Positions 1 to 8,091 of a DNA stretch of 64,000 bases are shown piece after piece. The notes beneath the pieces were generated by a model. That model searched no databases, was not told the origin of the DNA, and saw only the letters and a list, made by a program, of their open reading frames with translations. The stretch's first letter is position 1. Each line of letters starts with the position of its first letter. Origin of the DNA: DATHRK01 sp035465395 (GTDB taxonomy: Bacteria > Gemmatimonadota > Gemmatimonadetes > Longimicrobiales > RSA9); contig DATHRK010000038.1 of NCBI GenBank assembly GCA_035465395.1, positions 1 to 64,000 of the forward strand, given 5' to 3'. The position numbers and the translations under genes are program-made.

Positions 1-2783
1 TAGATGAAGGAGTAGCGGTTGCCGCCGCCGCCGGTGAACTGGTTGCCTTCGGCCACCTCGAAGAACAGGCCGAGGCGGGTCGTGAAGCGCTCCGCCCAAT
101 CGAAGGCGTAGGTCGCCGAGCCGACGATGCGGTGACGCTGATTGAACTCCGCGAACGAAAGCTCGGGCCGGTTCGGATCGCCCCGCACCGGCTGGTTCTG
201 CCACAGCACGCTCGCGATCTCGGTCGACTTCAGGTTGTTGCGGGCGTCGGTGAAGCTGTAGGCCACCATCCCGCTCAGGCCGAAGTCGAACGCCTTCCGC
301 ACTTGGCCGGTGAGGTTCAGGTTCCAGCCCTCGCTCGTGTTGTCGATGACGTAGATCCCCGCCCCCTCCCCGGGGAAGAGCTGGTTGAGCTCGTTGTTGT
401 CGAAGCCGCCGAAGTACGGGCGACCGTCGGCGAGCGTGCGCACCGGCTCGATCAGGTCGGCGTTGCGCATGTAGATCGCGTTGATGTCGTTGCCGTAGAT
501 CACCTCGGCCGTGGCGATCCAGTCGTCACCCAGATTCCGGTCGATCCCGAAATCGGTCACCCACACCTGTGGCCATTCGAAGTCCGGATCCATCGCGTTC
601 AGATCGAACGACTGCTGCAGGATCGACAGGCCGCGGTCCGGGTCGTCGTCCGTCACGATCTGCTCGACGTCCATGTTGGTCGGGGCCCACAGGTTCGGAT
701 TCGCGCCCGGGTTGGAGATCACGTTGCCCACCCACACGAACGGCACGCGGCCCGTGAAGATGCCGGTGCCGCCGCGGAGCTGGGTGGTGTTGTCCCCGCT
801 CACGTCCCAGTTGAAGCCGAGCCGCGGCGACCACAGGGGACTCGTGCCCGGCAGCGAGGCCTGGTCGATCGTCTCCGGCTCGTCGTTCTCGTTGAGCGCC
901 GTGAGCCCCGTGGAGTACGGGTTCGCCACCGGATCGGTGAAGTACATCGGCAGGTCGGCGCGCAGTCCGACGGTCAGCGTGAAGTCCTCGGTCGCCAGGA
1001 ACTCGTCCTGCACGTAGAAGGAAAGCTGGCCGACCGAGATGTCCTCGCCCTTGAACGGGCCGGATCCGACGTAGCTGTTGAGGTCGATGAAGTCGGGGCT
1101 GTTCGGGTCGGTCTTCTCGAAGAACTCGTCCAGGCTGTCGAAGGTCGTGCCGCGCAGGAAGTCCAGCTCGTCTGGCAGGAAGAACGTCCCGTGCCGGAAG
1201 ATGTTGAACGAGTTGAAGAAGCCGAACCACTCGAAGTTGCTGCCGACGGTGATGCTGTGGCGGCCGCGGAAGAACGTGACGTTGTCTGTGAGCTGCAGGA
1301 CGTCCTGGTCGAGGATGTTGTGGATCGAGAAGGGCTCGTGCCCGACAGTCGTGTAGCCCACTCCTCCCTCGCCGATCTCCAACGTCGGGAAGTCCTCGCT
1401 GAACGGCACGCGGAAATCGCGGAAGCGGTTGTAGCTGGCGAAGAAGCGGTTGGCGACCCCGGTCCACCGGCTGTTCATCTCCAGCGCGAACGAGTTCAGC
1501 TCGTTGTTGATCTGGTAGCCCGAGTTGCGGAACGGCAGGGACGTGCTGTTCGGGCCGCGCCCCGCGTTATTGTAGCTCAGCACGAACGGGTGCGGCGGCA
1601 GATCCCGCTCGGCGTCCAGCCAGCTGTAGCGGAAGGTGAGGTTGTGGTTTTCGGCGATGTTCCAGTCGAGCTTGGCGAGGAGCTTGTTGTTGTTGGTCTC
1701 GTGGACATACCCCTCGTAGGGCCCGGTGTCGTAGCCGTAGACCTCCATCATCCGGTCGCTGATCTGGTCCATGACCGCGGCGTCGACGCGGGACTCACCG
1801 AACTCCACGGCGCCCCCCTCGTTCGCGACGAAGTTCGTTCCCGGGTCATCGCGGCGCTCGAGCTCGGCATTGATGAAGAAGAAGGCTTTATCGCGCGCGA
1901 TGGGTCCGCCGATCGTGATGCCCGACTGGTTGAACGACAGGTCGGGATTGGCGATGACCGGATTGCCGCTGACGTCCGTCCCGATGAGGCTCTCGTTGCG
2001 CAGGAACGAGTAGACCGAGGCGCGGAACTCGTTGGTTCCGCTCTTGGTGACGGTGTTCACGTTCGCGCCGGTGAAGCCGCCCTGGCGGACATCGAACGGC
2101 GCCACCGAGACCTGCACCTGCTCGATCGCGTCGAACGGGATCGGCTCCGACCCGGTCTGTCCGCCCGGTGCCGGGTCGTCGAGCCCGTACGGGTTGTTGT
2201 AGTACGACCCGTCGAGCGAGATGTTGTTGTACAGCCAGTTCCGGCCGGCGAAGGCGAAGTTGCCGTCGTTGCGCGGATCGACGCGCAGGAGGTCCCGCGT
2301 GCTGCGGCGTACCGACGGCAGCTGCGTCACTTCCTGGAGGTCGAGGACGGTCTCCGCGCCGGTTCGGGTGGCGTCGAAGATTTCGCCGCGCTCCGCCTCC
2401 ACGTCGATCCCCTCGATCGCGATGGCCTGGGTCTCCAGCGTGAAGTCGAGACGCTCCGTCTGCGCCAGCTGGAGGTACACGTCCGTGCGCTCGCCCGGCC
2501 GGTGCCCGATCATCTCCGCGGTGATCGTGTACGGTCCGCCGATACGCATGTTGGGGATCGAGAACGCGCCCCCCTGGCGCACGACCGTACTGTAGCGCGT
2601 GCCGCTCGGGACGTGTACGGCGGTCACCGTGGCGCCCTCCAGCGGTTGTCCTCCCTGGTCCACGACGAAGCCGGTCATCGCCGACGTCGTGACGCCTTGG
2701 GCGGCGGAGTCAGCCGGCGCCGCGCCCACCGCGGCTACGGCGAGCGTGCAGGCGAACATCACCGATCGAGTGCCTCGGTACAT
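1..2783 (-). CDS. TonB-dependent outer-membrane receptor (3' end beyond window)
   Basis: About 927 codons are visible and the C-terminus lies beyond the window edge. The N-terminus is a signal peptide (about residues 1-24), followed by a carboxypeptidase regulatory-like (transthyretin-fold) domain at about 28-110 starting TSAMTGFVVDQGGQPLEG. Next comes a plug domain at about 120-240 with the segment GGFTGANVNTVTKSGTNEF, then many alternating aromatic strands typical of a 22-strand barrel. This is the architecture of receptors that move large substrates across the outer membrane with TonB/ExbBD energy. The ATG at 2783 has an AGGAG about seven bases upstream. No cognate SusD-like or sigma/anti-sigma gene is adjacent, so the substrate cannot be assigned. 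Confidence 0.93.
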   Translation of the reverse strand, partial: MYRGTRSVMFACTLAVAAVGAAPADSAAQGVTTSAMTGFVVDQGGQPLEGATVTAVHVPSGTRYSTVVRQGGAFSIPNMRIGGPYTITAEMIGHRPGERTDVYLQLAQTERLDFTLETQAIAIEGIDVEAERGEIFDATRTGAETVLDLQEVTQLPSVRRSTRDLLRVDPRNDGNFAFAGRNWLYNNISLDGSYYNNPYGLDDPAPGGQTGSEPIPFDAIEQVQVSVAPFDVRQGGFTGANVNTVTKSGTNEFRASVYSFLRNESLIGTDVSGNPVIANPDLSFNQSGITIGGPIARDKAFFFINAELERRDDPGTNFVANEGGAVEFGESRVDAAVMDQISDRMMEVYGYDTGPYEGYVHETNNNKLLAKLDWNIAENHNLTFRYSWLDAERDLPPHPFVLSYNNAGRGPNSTSLPFRNSGYQINNELNSFALEMNSRWTGVANRFFASYNRFRDFRVPFSEDFPTLEIGEGGVGYTTVGHEPFSIHNILDQDVLQLTDNVTFFRGRHSITVGSNFEWFGFFNSFNIFRHGTFFLPDELDFLRGTTFDSLDEFFEKTDPNSPDFIDLNSYVGSGPFKGEDISVGQLSFYVQDEFLATEDFTLTVGLRADLPMYFTDPVANPYSTGLTALNENDEPETIDQASLPGTSPLWSPRLGFNWDVSGDNTTQLRGGTGIFTGRVPFVWVGNVISNPGANPNLWAPTNMDVEQIVTDDDPDRGLSILQQSFDLNAMDPDFEWPQVWVTDFGIDRNLGDDWIATAEVIYGNDINAIYMRNADLIEPVRTLADGRPYFGGFDNNELNQLFPGEGAGIYVIDNTSEGWNLNLTGQVRKAFDFGLSGMVAYSFTDARNNLKSTEIASVLWQNQPVRGDPNRPELSFAEFNQRHRIVGSATYAFDWAERFTTRLGLFFEVAEGNQFTGGGGNRYSFI

Positions 2784-2986
2784 GTCGTTCTCCTCGCAAA
2801 GAGTGGACTGCGCCTCATGGGGCGGGGTCCGAACCCGCCGTCCGTTCCCGCCGTCGGGACAGGGCTGTTGAGGGAGCCGCTGTTCCGGCGGCGGGCGACA
2901 TCAGAACCTGGCCCACAGATTACTGCGTTCCCCAGGCAACGCGCTATGCTGCTGCGCTCGCGACTCCAACCCGAGGCGGTGGATCG

Positions 2987-3733
2987 ATGCCCCTGACCGA
3001 CCGACAGATCGAGCTGTGCCAATCCCACGATTGGGATTTCTCCAATCTGGGGGCCCTGTTCCTCAACTGCACGCTGAAGCGCTCACCGCGGCGCTCGCAT
3101 ACGCGCGGCCTGATCGACGTCAGCGCCGAGATCATGCGGCGCAACGGCGTCGCCGTGGAGATCGTGCGGCCCGTCGACCACGACATCGCTTTCGGGGTTT
3201 ACCCGGACATGACCGAGCACGGGTACGAGACGGACGCCTGGCCCGGTCTGCTGGAGCGCGTCCTCGCCGCCGACATCCTCGTCATCGGCTCGCCCATCTG
3301 GCTGGGCGAGAAGTCGTCGGTTTGCTCCAAGGTGATCGAGCGTCTGTACGCGGCGTCGAGTCAGCTCAACGAGGCGGGGCAGTACGCCTACTACGGCCGG
3401 ACGGCGGGATGCCTGATCACGGGCAACGAGGACGGCGTGAAGCACTGCTCGATGGGGATTCTGTACGCGCTGCAGCACCTCGGGTACGTGATCCCGCCGC
3501 AGGCCGACGCCGGCTGGATCGGAGAGGCTGGACCCGGACCCTCCTACCTGGACGAGGGCTCCGGCGGGCCGGAGAACGACTTCACGAACCGCAATACGAC
3601 CTTCATGACGTGGAATCTGCTGCACGTCGCGCGCATGCTGAAGGACCGGGGTGGCTTTCCGGCGCACGGGAACCAGCGCTCGCTCTGGGACGCGGGCTGC
3701 CGGTTCGACTTCGAGAACCCCGAGCACAGGTGA
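2987..3733 (+). CDS. Flavodoxin-fold NAD(P)H-dependent FMN reductase family protein
   Basis: This 248-residue protein has a flavodoxin-like alpha/beta fold. An early strand with the NCTLKRSPRRSHT phosphate-binding loop (about residues 27-40) sits where FMN phosphate binds. DILVIGSPIWLGEKSS (about 96-111) is the second flavin-contact loop, and TGNEDGVKHCSMGILYALQHLG (about 143-164) is the third. It probably reduces FMN or a quinone or nitro substrate with NAD(P)H in the cytoplasm. It has its own ATG after a weak GAGG. It is transcribed divergently from the TonB receptor, with about 200 bp between them for two promoters. Its physiological substrate is not shown by the sequence. Confidence 0.8.
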   Translation: MPLTDRQIELCQSHDWDFSNLGALFLNCTLKRSPRRSHTRGLIDVSAEIMRRNGVAVEIVRPVDHDIAFGVYPDMTEHGYETDAWPGLLERVLAADILVIGSPIWLGEKSSVCSKVIERLYAASSQLNEAGQYAYYGRTAGCLITGNEDGVKHCSMGILYALQHLGYVIPPQADAGWIGEAGPGPSYLDEGSGGPENDFTNRNTTFMTWNLLHVARMLKDRGGFPAHGNQRSLWDAGCRFDFENPEHR

Positions 3734-3814
3734 GCCGGAGCGAGGCTCGTCCGCGGGAGCCCCACGCCAGGCCGAGCGCGAGGAAGGCGGCGGAGATGGG
3801 TGCTGCGCGGGAGT

Positions 3815-4198
3815 TCATGGGGGCGTTGTTGGTCGGTCCGGATCCCAGCGGTATCGCGCCAGGTCGATGCGGCCCGCTTCGTCGAAGACTATCCCTTCCC
3901 GACGGAGAAGGTCGGCCTGGATCCGCTCGAACGCGGCGCCCGAGCGGCGTGCGCTGATCTCGCCGCGCGCGTTGACCACGCGGTGCCACGGGACCCCGGA
4001 GTCCGAAGCGAGCGCAGCGAGCGCGAACCCGATCTGCCGCGCGGCGCCCGGGCGGCCGGCGAGCGCGGCGACCTGGCCATAGGTCGCGACCCTGCCGGGC
4101 GGGATGCGCCGCACCGTCGCATACACCTCGCCCCAGCCCGTGCCGGCGCCCGGTGCGCGCGGAGAGGCGGGGTTGGCGCAGCCGCGACGCGCCCTCAC
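3815..4198 (-). CDS. Alkyltransferase-like protein (MGMT family, Trp replaces catalytic Cys)
   Basis: The protein is about 127 residues and resembles the DNA-binding half of O6-methylguanine-DNA methyltransferase. The segments VYATVRRIPPGRVATYGQVA and GAARQIGFAL (recognition helix with the Arg finger) are intact. The active-site motif reads PWHRV where methyltransferases have PCHRV. This Trp substitution defines the alkyltransferase-like (ATL) proteins, which bind O6-alkylguanine and pass it to nucleotide excision repair without removing the alkyl group. The start is uncertain: the GTG at 4198 with GGGA upstream gives a length near the family norm, while the frame stays open to 4372. Confidence 0.82.
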   Translation of the reverse strand: MRARRGCANPASPRAPGAGTGWGEVYATVRRIPPGRVATYGQVAALAGRPGAARQIGFALAALASDSGVPWHRVVNARGEISARRSGAAFERIQADLLRREGIVFDEAGRIDLARYRWDPDRPTTPP

Positions 4199-4362
4199 GC
4201 GCGCTCCCGGAAACGGCGCAACACACCCCCCGGCGCGCGCGACACTTTGGCCTCTTCCGTATGCCGTGTTTCGGCTATTGTCAGCATGCCGTTCGTGAGA
4301 CACCCTTCGCCAGCAGCGCGCGGCGTAGCCGCGGGCGGCACGTTCCCCTATCCGGAGCGACC

Positions 4363-4947
4363 ATGGAGGCACCGCGATGTCCTACCCCGCTCCGGCAGGT
4401 CCGCCGCCGGGACCGCGCGGTCACCGACGAGGCCTGGATCGAGGACCTCCTCGAGTCCGCGGCTGTGGGGGTGCTGGCGGCGGCCGCCTCCGGCCAGCCC
4501 GAGGTCAACGCGAACCTTTTCGTGTACGATCGGCCCTCGCGTTGCATCTTCCTCCACACCGCCCGTGTCGGTCTCACACGGGCGATCGTGGAAGCGCACC
4601 CGCGCGTGGCGTTCACGGTCTTCCGACTGGGGCGCCTGCTGCCCGCCGCCACCGCGCTCGAGTTCAGCGCCGAGTTCGACTCGGTCGTCGCGGTCGGCAC
4701 GTGCTCCGTCGTCGAGGACCGGGAGGAGGCGAAGAACGCGCTGGAGGCCCTCCTCGCCAAGTACGCTCCGCACCTCCTCATGGGAGAGGACTACCGCGAG
4801 CCGGTCCCGGCCGAGTTGAAGCGCACCACGGTTCTGCGGGTGCGGATCGATGCGTGGAGCGGCAAGCGCAAGGTCGCGGCTCCCGACTTCCCGGGTGCCT
4901 ACCACTACGAAGGGGCAGCGGGACCCACGGCGCGCGACGGAGCTTGA
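4363..4947 (+). CDS. Pyridoxamine 5'-phosphate oxidase-fold (FMN-binding split barrel) protein
   Basis: This 194-residue protein has the split-barrel pattern of NimA/PNPOx-like proteins. It opens with an N-terminal helix (AWIEDLLESAAVGVLAAA), then strands reading PEVNANLFVYDRPSRCIFLH, then EFSAEFDSVVAVGTCSVVED, and a C-terminal segment LRVRIDAWSGKRKVA that is common to this group. Members usually bind FMN or heme and act in detoxification, but the substrate cannot be read from sequence. I chose the ATG at 4363 because GGAG lies six bases upstream; the frame is open further upstream but looks non-coding there. Confidence 0.78.
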   Translation: MEAPRCPTPLRQVRRRDRAVTDEAWIEDLLESAAVGVLAAAASGQPEVNANLFVYDRPSRCIFLHTARVGLTRAIVEAHPRVAFTVFRLGRLLPAATALEFSAEFDSVVAVGTCSVVEDREEAKNALEALLAKYAPHLLMGEDYREPVPAELKRTTVLRVRIDAWSGKRKVAAPDFPGAYHYEGAAGPTARDGA

Positions 4948-4954
4948 ATGCGAG

Positions 4955-5617
4955 CTACGCGGCCTCCGTCGACCGCGTCCGCGCGACGGCCCGGTGGCGC
5001 GCGCCCGAGATCCGGCGGGCGATAGCGGGCACGCGCGCGGCGAGCAGCAGCGCGACCAGACCGATGGCGATCAGCGGTCTCGGTTCGTCCCCGCGCACGT
5101 TCCAGAAGTAGTGCACCACCCCGAGCACGATCGCGACGTAGAACAGGCGGTGGAGCCGCACCCAGTTCCGGCCGAGGCGGCGGATCCAGCCCTTCGTGGA
5201 CGTCACCGCGAGGGGGATCAGGAGGCAAAACGCCGCGAACCCGACCGTGATGAAGGGCCGTTCGGCGATGTCCTCCCAGATGTACTCCCAGGCGAAGAAC
5301 TGATCGAGCACGACGTAGGTCAGGAAGTGCAGCGCGACGTAGAGGAAGCCGAACAGGCCCAGGATCCGGCGCCCTTTCACCAGCGCGTTGAACCCGGTCA
5401 GGCGCCGCAGCGGCGTGACCGCCAGAGCTGCGAGCAGGAGGACGATCGCCCAGCGACCGAAGTGCAGGATCAGCGCCTCGATCGGGTTGGCGCCCAGCCC
5501 TCTCGCCAGCCAGCGGGAGCCGAGCAAAGCCAGCGGCAGGAGGCCGACGAGCCAGGCGCCCGCACGCACGATCAGGTCGACGCGCCGGGCCGTCCGGGCC
5601 GGATCGCTCAGTACCAC
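4955..5617 (-). CDS. msrQ: Heme-binding membrane subunit of periplasmic methionine sulfoxide reductase
   Basis: The product is about 220 residues with five to six hydrophobic helices. Helix-borne histidines occur in ALILHFGRWA, YVALHFLTYV, LHRLFYVAIVLGVVHYFW and similar positions. These are the heme ligands of the ferric-reductase-like MsrQ (YedZ) family, which carries electrons from the quinone pool to MsrP. The gene overlaps the 3' end of msrP. The start is unusual. A GTG at 5617 overlaps the only GGAGG, whereas a CTG at 5611 has that GGAGG at an ideal five-base spacing, so a CTG start is possible. Confidence 0.92.
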   Translation of the reverse strand: MVLSDPARTARRVDLIVRAGAWLVGLLPLALLGSRWLARGLGANPIEALILHFGRWAIVLLLAALAVTPLRRLTGFNALVKGRRILGLFGFLYVALHFLTYVVLDQFFAWEYIWEDIAERPFITVGFAAFCLLIPLAVTSTKGWIRRLGRNWVRLHRLFYVAIVLGVVHYFWNVRGDEPRPLIAIGLVALLLAARVPAIARRISGARHRAVARTRSTEAA

Positions 5618-6546
5618 CTCCGCAGGTCCATCCCGGAGTACATCGGCGCGACCTGATTCGCGTAGCCGTTGAAGGCCAGCGTGGGACGCTTCCGGAACTC
5701 GCCTATGCGCCGCTCGCGCGCCTGGCTCCAGCGCGGGTGGTCGACCTCGGGATTGACGTTGGCGAAGAAGCCGTACTCTTCGGGCGCCATCGCCGACCAC
5801 GTCGTGTACGGCATGTCCTCGACGAAGTCGATGCGCACGATCGACTTGATGCTCTTGAAGCCGTATTTCCACGGCACGACGAGGCGCAGCGGCGCGCCGT
5901 TCTGATTGGGCAGGTCGCGCCCGTACAGGCCGTCGGCCAGCAGCGTGAGCGGGTGCCGGGCCTCGTCCATGCGCAGACCCTCGCGGTACGGCCAATCGAG
6001 CAGCCCGGTGTTCTGATAGGGCATCTGGGACGGGCGGACGATCGTGGTGAAGGCGACGTACTTCGCCGCCGAGGTCGGCTCCGCGCGGTCGATGATCCGG
6101 CTGAGCGGGAAGCCGCGCCACGGGATCACCATCGACCACGCCTCGACGCAACGGAGCCGGTAGACGCGATCCTCCAGCGTGTGCGGCTTCAGGAAGTCCT
6201 CGAGCCCGTACGTGCCGGGCTTCGCGCAGTGGCCCCCGACCTCGATCGTCCAGGGCTTCGGCTCGAAATCCCCGGCGTTGCGGTAGGGGTCCTCCTTGCC
6301 CGGCCCGAACTCGTAGAAGTTGTTGTACTGCGTCACGTCCTCGTAGGGCGTCAGCTCGTCCTGACGCGGCGGCCGGGGCGCGGCGGCCGCAGCGACGCCT
6401 TGCGCTTCGGCGCCGAGCATGGCGGGAGCGATCGCTCCCACGATCCCGGCGCTGGCGGCACTCGCGATGAAGCGCCGGCGATCGAGGTACGCGGCCTCGG
6501 GCGTGATCTCGGACGACGGAATGTCGGCCGGCTTGCGTATCAGCAT
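5608..6546 (-). CDS. msrP: Periplasmic protein-methionine-sulfoxide reductase, molybdopterin subunit
   Basis: The 312-residue protein begins with a twin-arginine signal (DRRRFIASAAS near residue 20, then a hydrophobic stretch), so it is exported folded with its cofactor. The oxidoreductase molybdopterin-binding fold contains YRLRCVEAWSMVIPW, whose Cys ligates molybdenum, and GAPLRLVVPWKYGFKSIKSI typical of MsrP (YedY). MsrP repairs oxidised methionines in periplasmic proteins with electrons from MsrQ. The two genes are translationally coupled by an overlap of about ten bases. The ATG at 6546 is preceded by GAAGG. Confidence 0.95.
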   Translation of the reverse strand: MLIRKPADIPSSEITPEAAYLDRRRFIASAASAGIVGAIAPAMLGAEAQGVAAAAAPRPPRQDELTPYEDVTQYNNFYEFGPGKEDPYRNAGDFEPKPWTIEVGGHCAKPGTYGLEDFLKPHTLEDRVYRLRCVEAWSMVIPWRGFPLSRIIDRAEPTSAAKYVAFTTIVRPSQMPYQNTGLLDWPYREGLRMDEARHPLTLLADGLYGRDLPNQNGAPLRLVVPWKYGFKSIKSIVRIDFVEDMPYTTWSAMAPEEYGFFANVNPEVDHPRWSQARERRIGEFRKRPTLAFNGYANQVAPMYSGMDLRRWY

Positions 6547-6715
6547 GCGAGCCTTCGAGAGAGGGCGGACATTGGACCCGTTTCCATGATACGTGATCGC
6601 GCGCCCGCGAGGTCCGTGCTCCATCTCCGCGGCCGTCGCCGGTGTCTCAACGGTGCGGACCCCGCCGTTACGTTGCGTGACGGTGAACATACCCGAGATC
6701 GGAGAACGCCCAGCC

Positions 6716-7681
6716 ATGTCCCGAGGTTCCTCGCCCCGCAAGCCGGAGGTGCTGTCCGGACTCGGGGCGCTGGCGCTGATCGCATGCTTCGGCTGTGGAG
6801 ACTCCGATCCCGTCCTGCCTCCGGAGAACACCGGCCTGACCTACGGAGGCGGCAGCTTCAGCCAGCAGATCAACGTGAACGGCTTCCCCCGCAACTACGT
6901 CGTGTACGTGCCCCCGACCGCCGTGCCGGAGACGCCGGCTCCGATCCTCTTCGTCTACCACGGCAATCAACAGACTCCGGAGAGCATCCGCGCGCAGAGC
7001 GCGCTCAACGAGGTCGCGGGAAGCGCCGGATACGTCGTCGTGTACCCCCTCGGCTACGAGCTGCGCTGGAAGGCCGTCGACGAGCTGGAGCCCCGCGCGC
7101 TGAGCGACATCGACTTCACGCTGGAAATGATCGAACGGATCGCCGACGACATCGTCATCGACCGCAGCCGGATCTACGCGACCGGGTTCTCCAACGGCGG
7201 GCAGTTCGTTCACCGTCTCGGGTGCGAGCTGTCGGCGACCTTCGCCGCGATCGCCCCGGTGGGTTCCACGTTCACGATCGCGGTGCGGGATCGGTGCTCG
7301 CAGGCGGAGCCCATGCCCGTCGCGATCTTCCTGGGGGACCAGGACGACCAGTTTCCGTGGGAGGGCTCGACGGTGGGGAGCGACGGCACCGTGGCGGCCC
7401 TCGCCAACCTGGAGTACTGGGCTGATGCGGCCGGATGCGGAGGGCCCGCGACCGTCACCGATCTGCCCGACCTGGACCCCTCCGACGGGACCACCGTGTC
7501 GCTCTACGAGTACACCGGCTGCCAGGACGGCGCCGAAGTGCTGATGTACCGCGTACGCGCGGGCGGTCACACGTGGCCGGGCTCGTCGTTCGGGGGAGGC
7601 GCGGTCGCCGGCCGGCAGACCAACGACATCTCGGCGAGCGACGAGATGCTGACCCTCTTCGAGGCGCACTCCCGGCCCTGA
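6716..7681 (+). CDS. PHB depolymerase / feruloyl esterase-like alpha/beta-hydrolase lipoprotein
   Basis: The 321-residue protein has a short basic N-terminus, a hydrophobic stretch and a lipobox (LIAC or CFGC), so it is probably a lipoprotein. The alpha/beta-hydrolase nucleophile elbow is GFSNGG. A GDQDDQFPWEGS segment supplies the acid region and GGHTWPGS the catalytic His, the arrangement of the LpqC/poly(3-hydroxybutyrate) depolymerase family (COG3509), which also includes feruloyl and acetylxylan esterases. It likely cleaves esters outside the inner membrane. The ATG at 6716 has a distant GGAG; a GTG about 36 bases upstream is a less likely start. Confidence 0.82.
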   Translation: MSRGSSPRKPEVLSGLGALALIACFGCGDSDPVLPPENTGLTYGGGSFSQQINVNGFPRNYVVYVPPTAVPETPAPILFVYHGNQQTPESIRAQSALNEVAGSAGYVVVYPLGYELRWKAVDELEPRALSDIDFTLEMIERIADDIVIDRSRIYATGFSNGGQFVHRLGCELSATFAAIAPVGSTFTIAVRDRCSQAEPMPVAIFLGDQDDQFPWEGSTVGSDGTVAALANLEYWADAAGCGGPATVTDLPDLDPSDGTTVSLYEYTGCQDGAEVLMYRVRAGGHTWPGSSFGGGAVAGRQTNDISASDEMLTLFEAHSRP

Positions 7682-7825
7682 TCCCCACGTCCCGACCAGC
7701 CTTGGCGTCGTCGGAATCGACCCATTACCTTGCTCGCCGACGTCGTTTTACCCCAGACGGATGATCCGTTGGTGCGGAAATACCGGGCCTGGTCATCGTC
7801 TCATGAATTGCCAGGAGGAACTGGT

Positions 7826-8035
7826 ATGCGCTCCACCGGAACTGTGAAGTGGTTCAACGATGAAAAGGGGTACGGTTTCATCACGCCGGAGGACGGCGGC
7901 AAGGACTGCTTCGTTCACCACTCCGCCATTCAGGGCACGGGCTTCAAGTCGCTCAACGAAGGGGAGCGCGTGGAGTTCGACATGGTGGAGGGCGAGAAGG
8001 GGCCGTCCGCGCAGAACGTCGCCCGCATGGGTTGA
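7826..8035 (+). CDS. Cold-shock domain protein
   Basis: This 69-residue single-domain OB-fold protein carries both RNA-binding motifs: KGYGFI (RNP1) and CFVHHSAI (RNP2, with Cys where Val or Ile is usual). It starts with the typical TGTVKWFNDEKG. CspA-type proteins bind single-stranded RNA and melt secondary structure, and many are constitutive rather than cold-induced. The ATG at 7826 follows a strong AGGAGG at seven-base spacing. About 145 bases separate it from the upstream gene, enough for its own promoter and leader. A strong hairpin follows the stop codon. Confidence 0.96.
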   Translation: MRSTGTVKWFNDEKGYGFITPEDGGKDCFVHHSAIQGTGFKSLNEGERVEFDMVEGEKGPSAQNVARMG

Positions 8036-8055
8036 GTGGTCCGGTGACATGTGAC

Positions 8056-8091
8056 GAGGGGCCGCTTCGGTGACCACCGGTGCGGCCCCTC
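8056..8091 (+). terminator. Strong hairpin after the cold-shock gene, overlapping the next start codon
   Basis: Bases 8056-8065 pair perfectly with 8082-8091 (10 bp, GAGGGGCCGC arm). An inner CGGT/ACCG stem lies at 8068-8071 and 8076-8079. There is no T-tract, so termination would be inefficient or factor-assisted. The GTG start of the following transporter (8070) lies inside the loop, so the hairpin could instead mask translation of that gene. Confidence 0.55.

Noticed and set aside
132..2996. Very long open frame (954 codons) on the plus strand
   Set aside because: It is the antisense shadow of the TonB receptor gene: composition is Val/Arg-rich with no fold pattern, while the minus strand gives a clear receptor.
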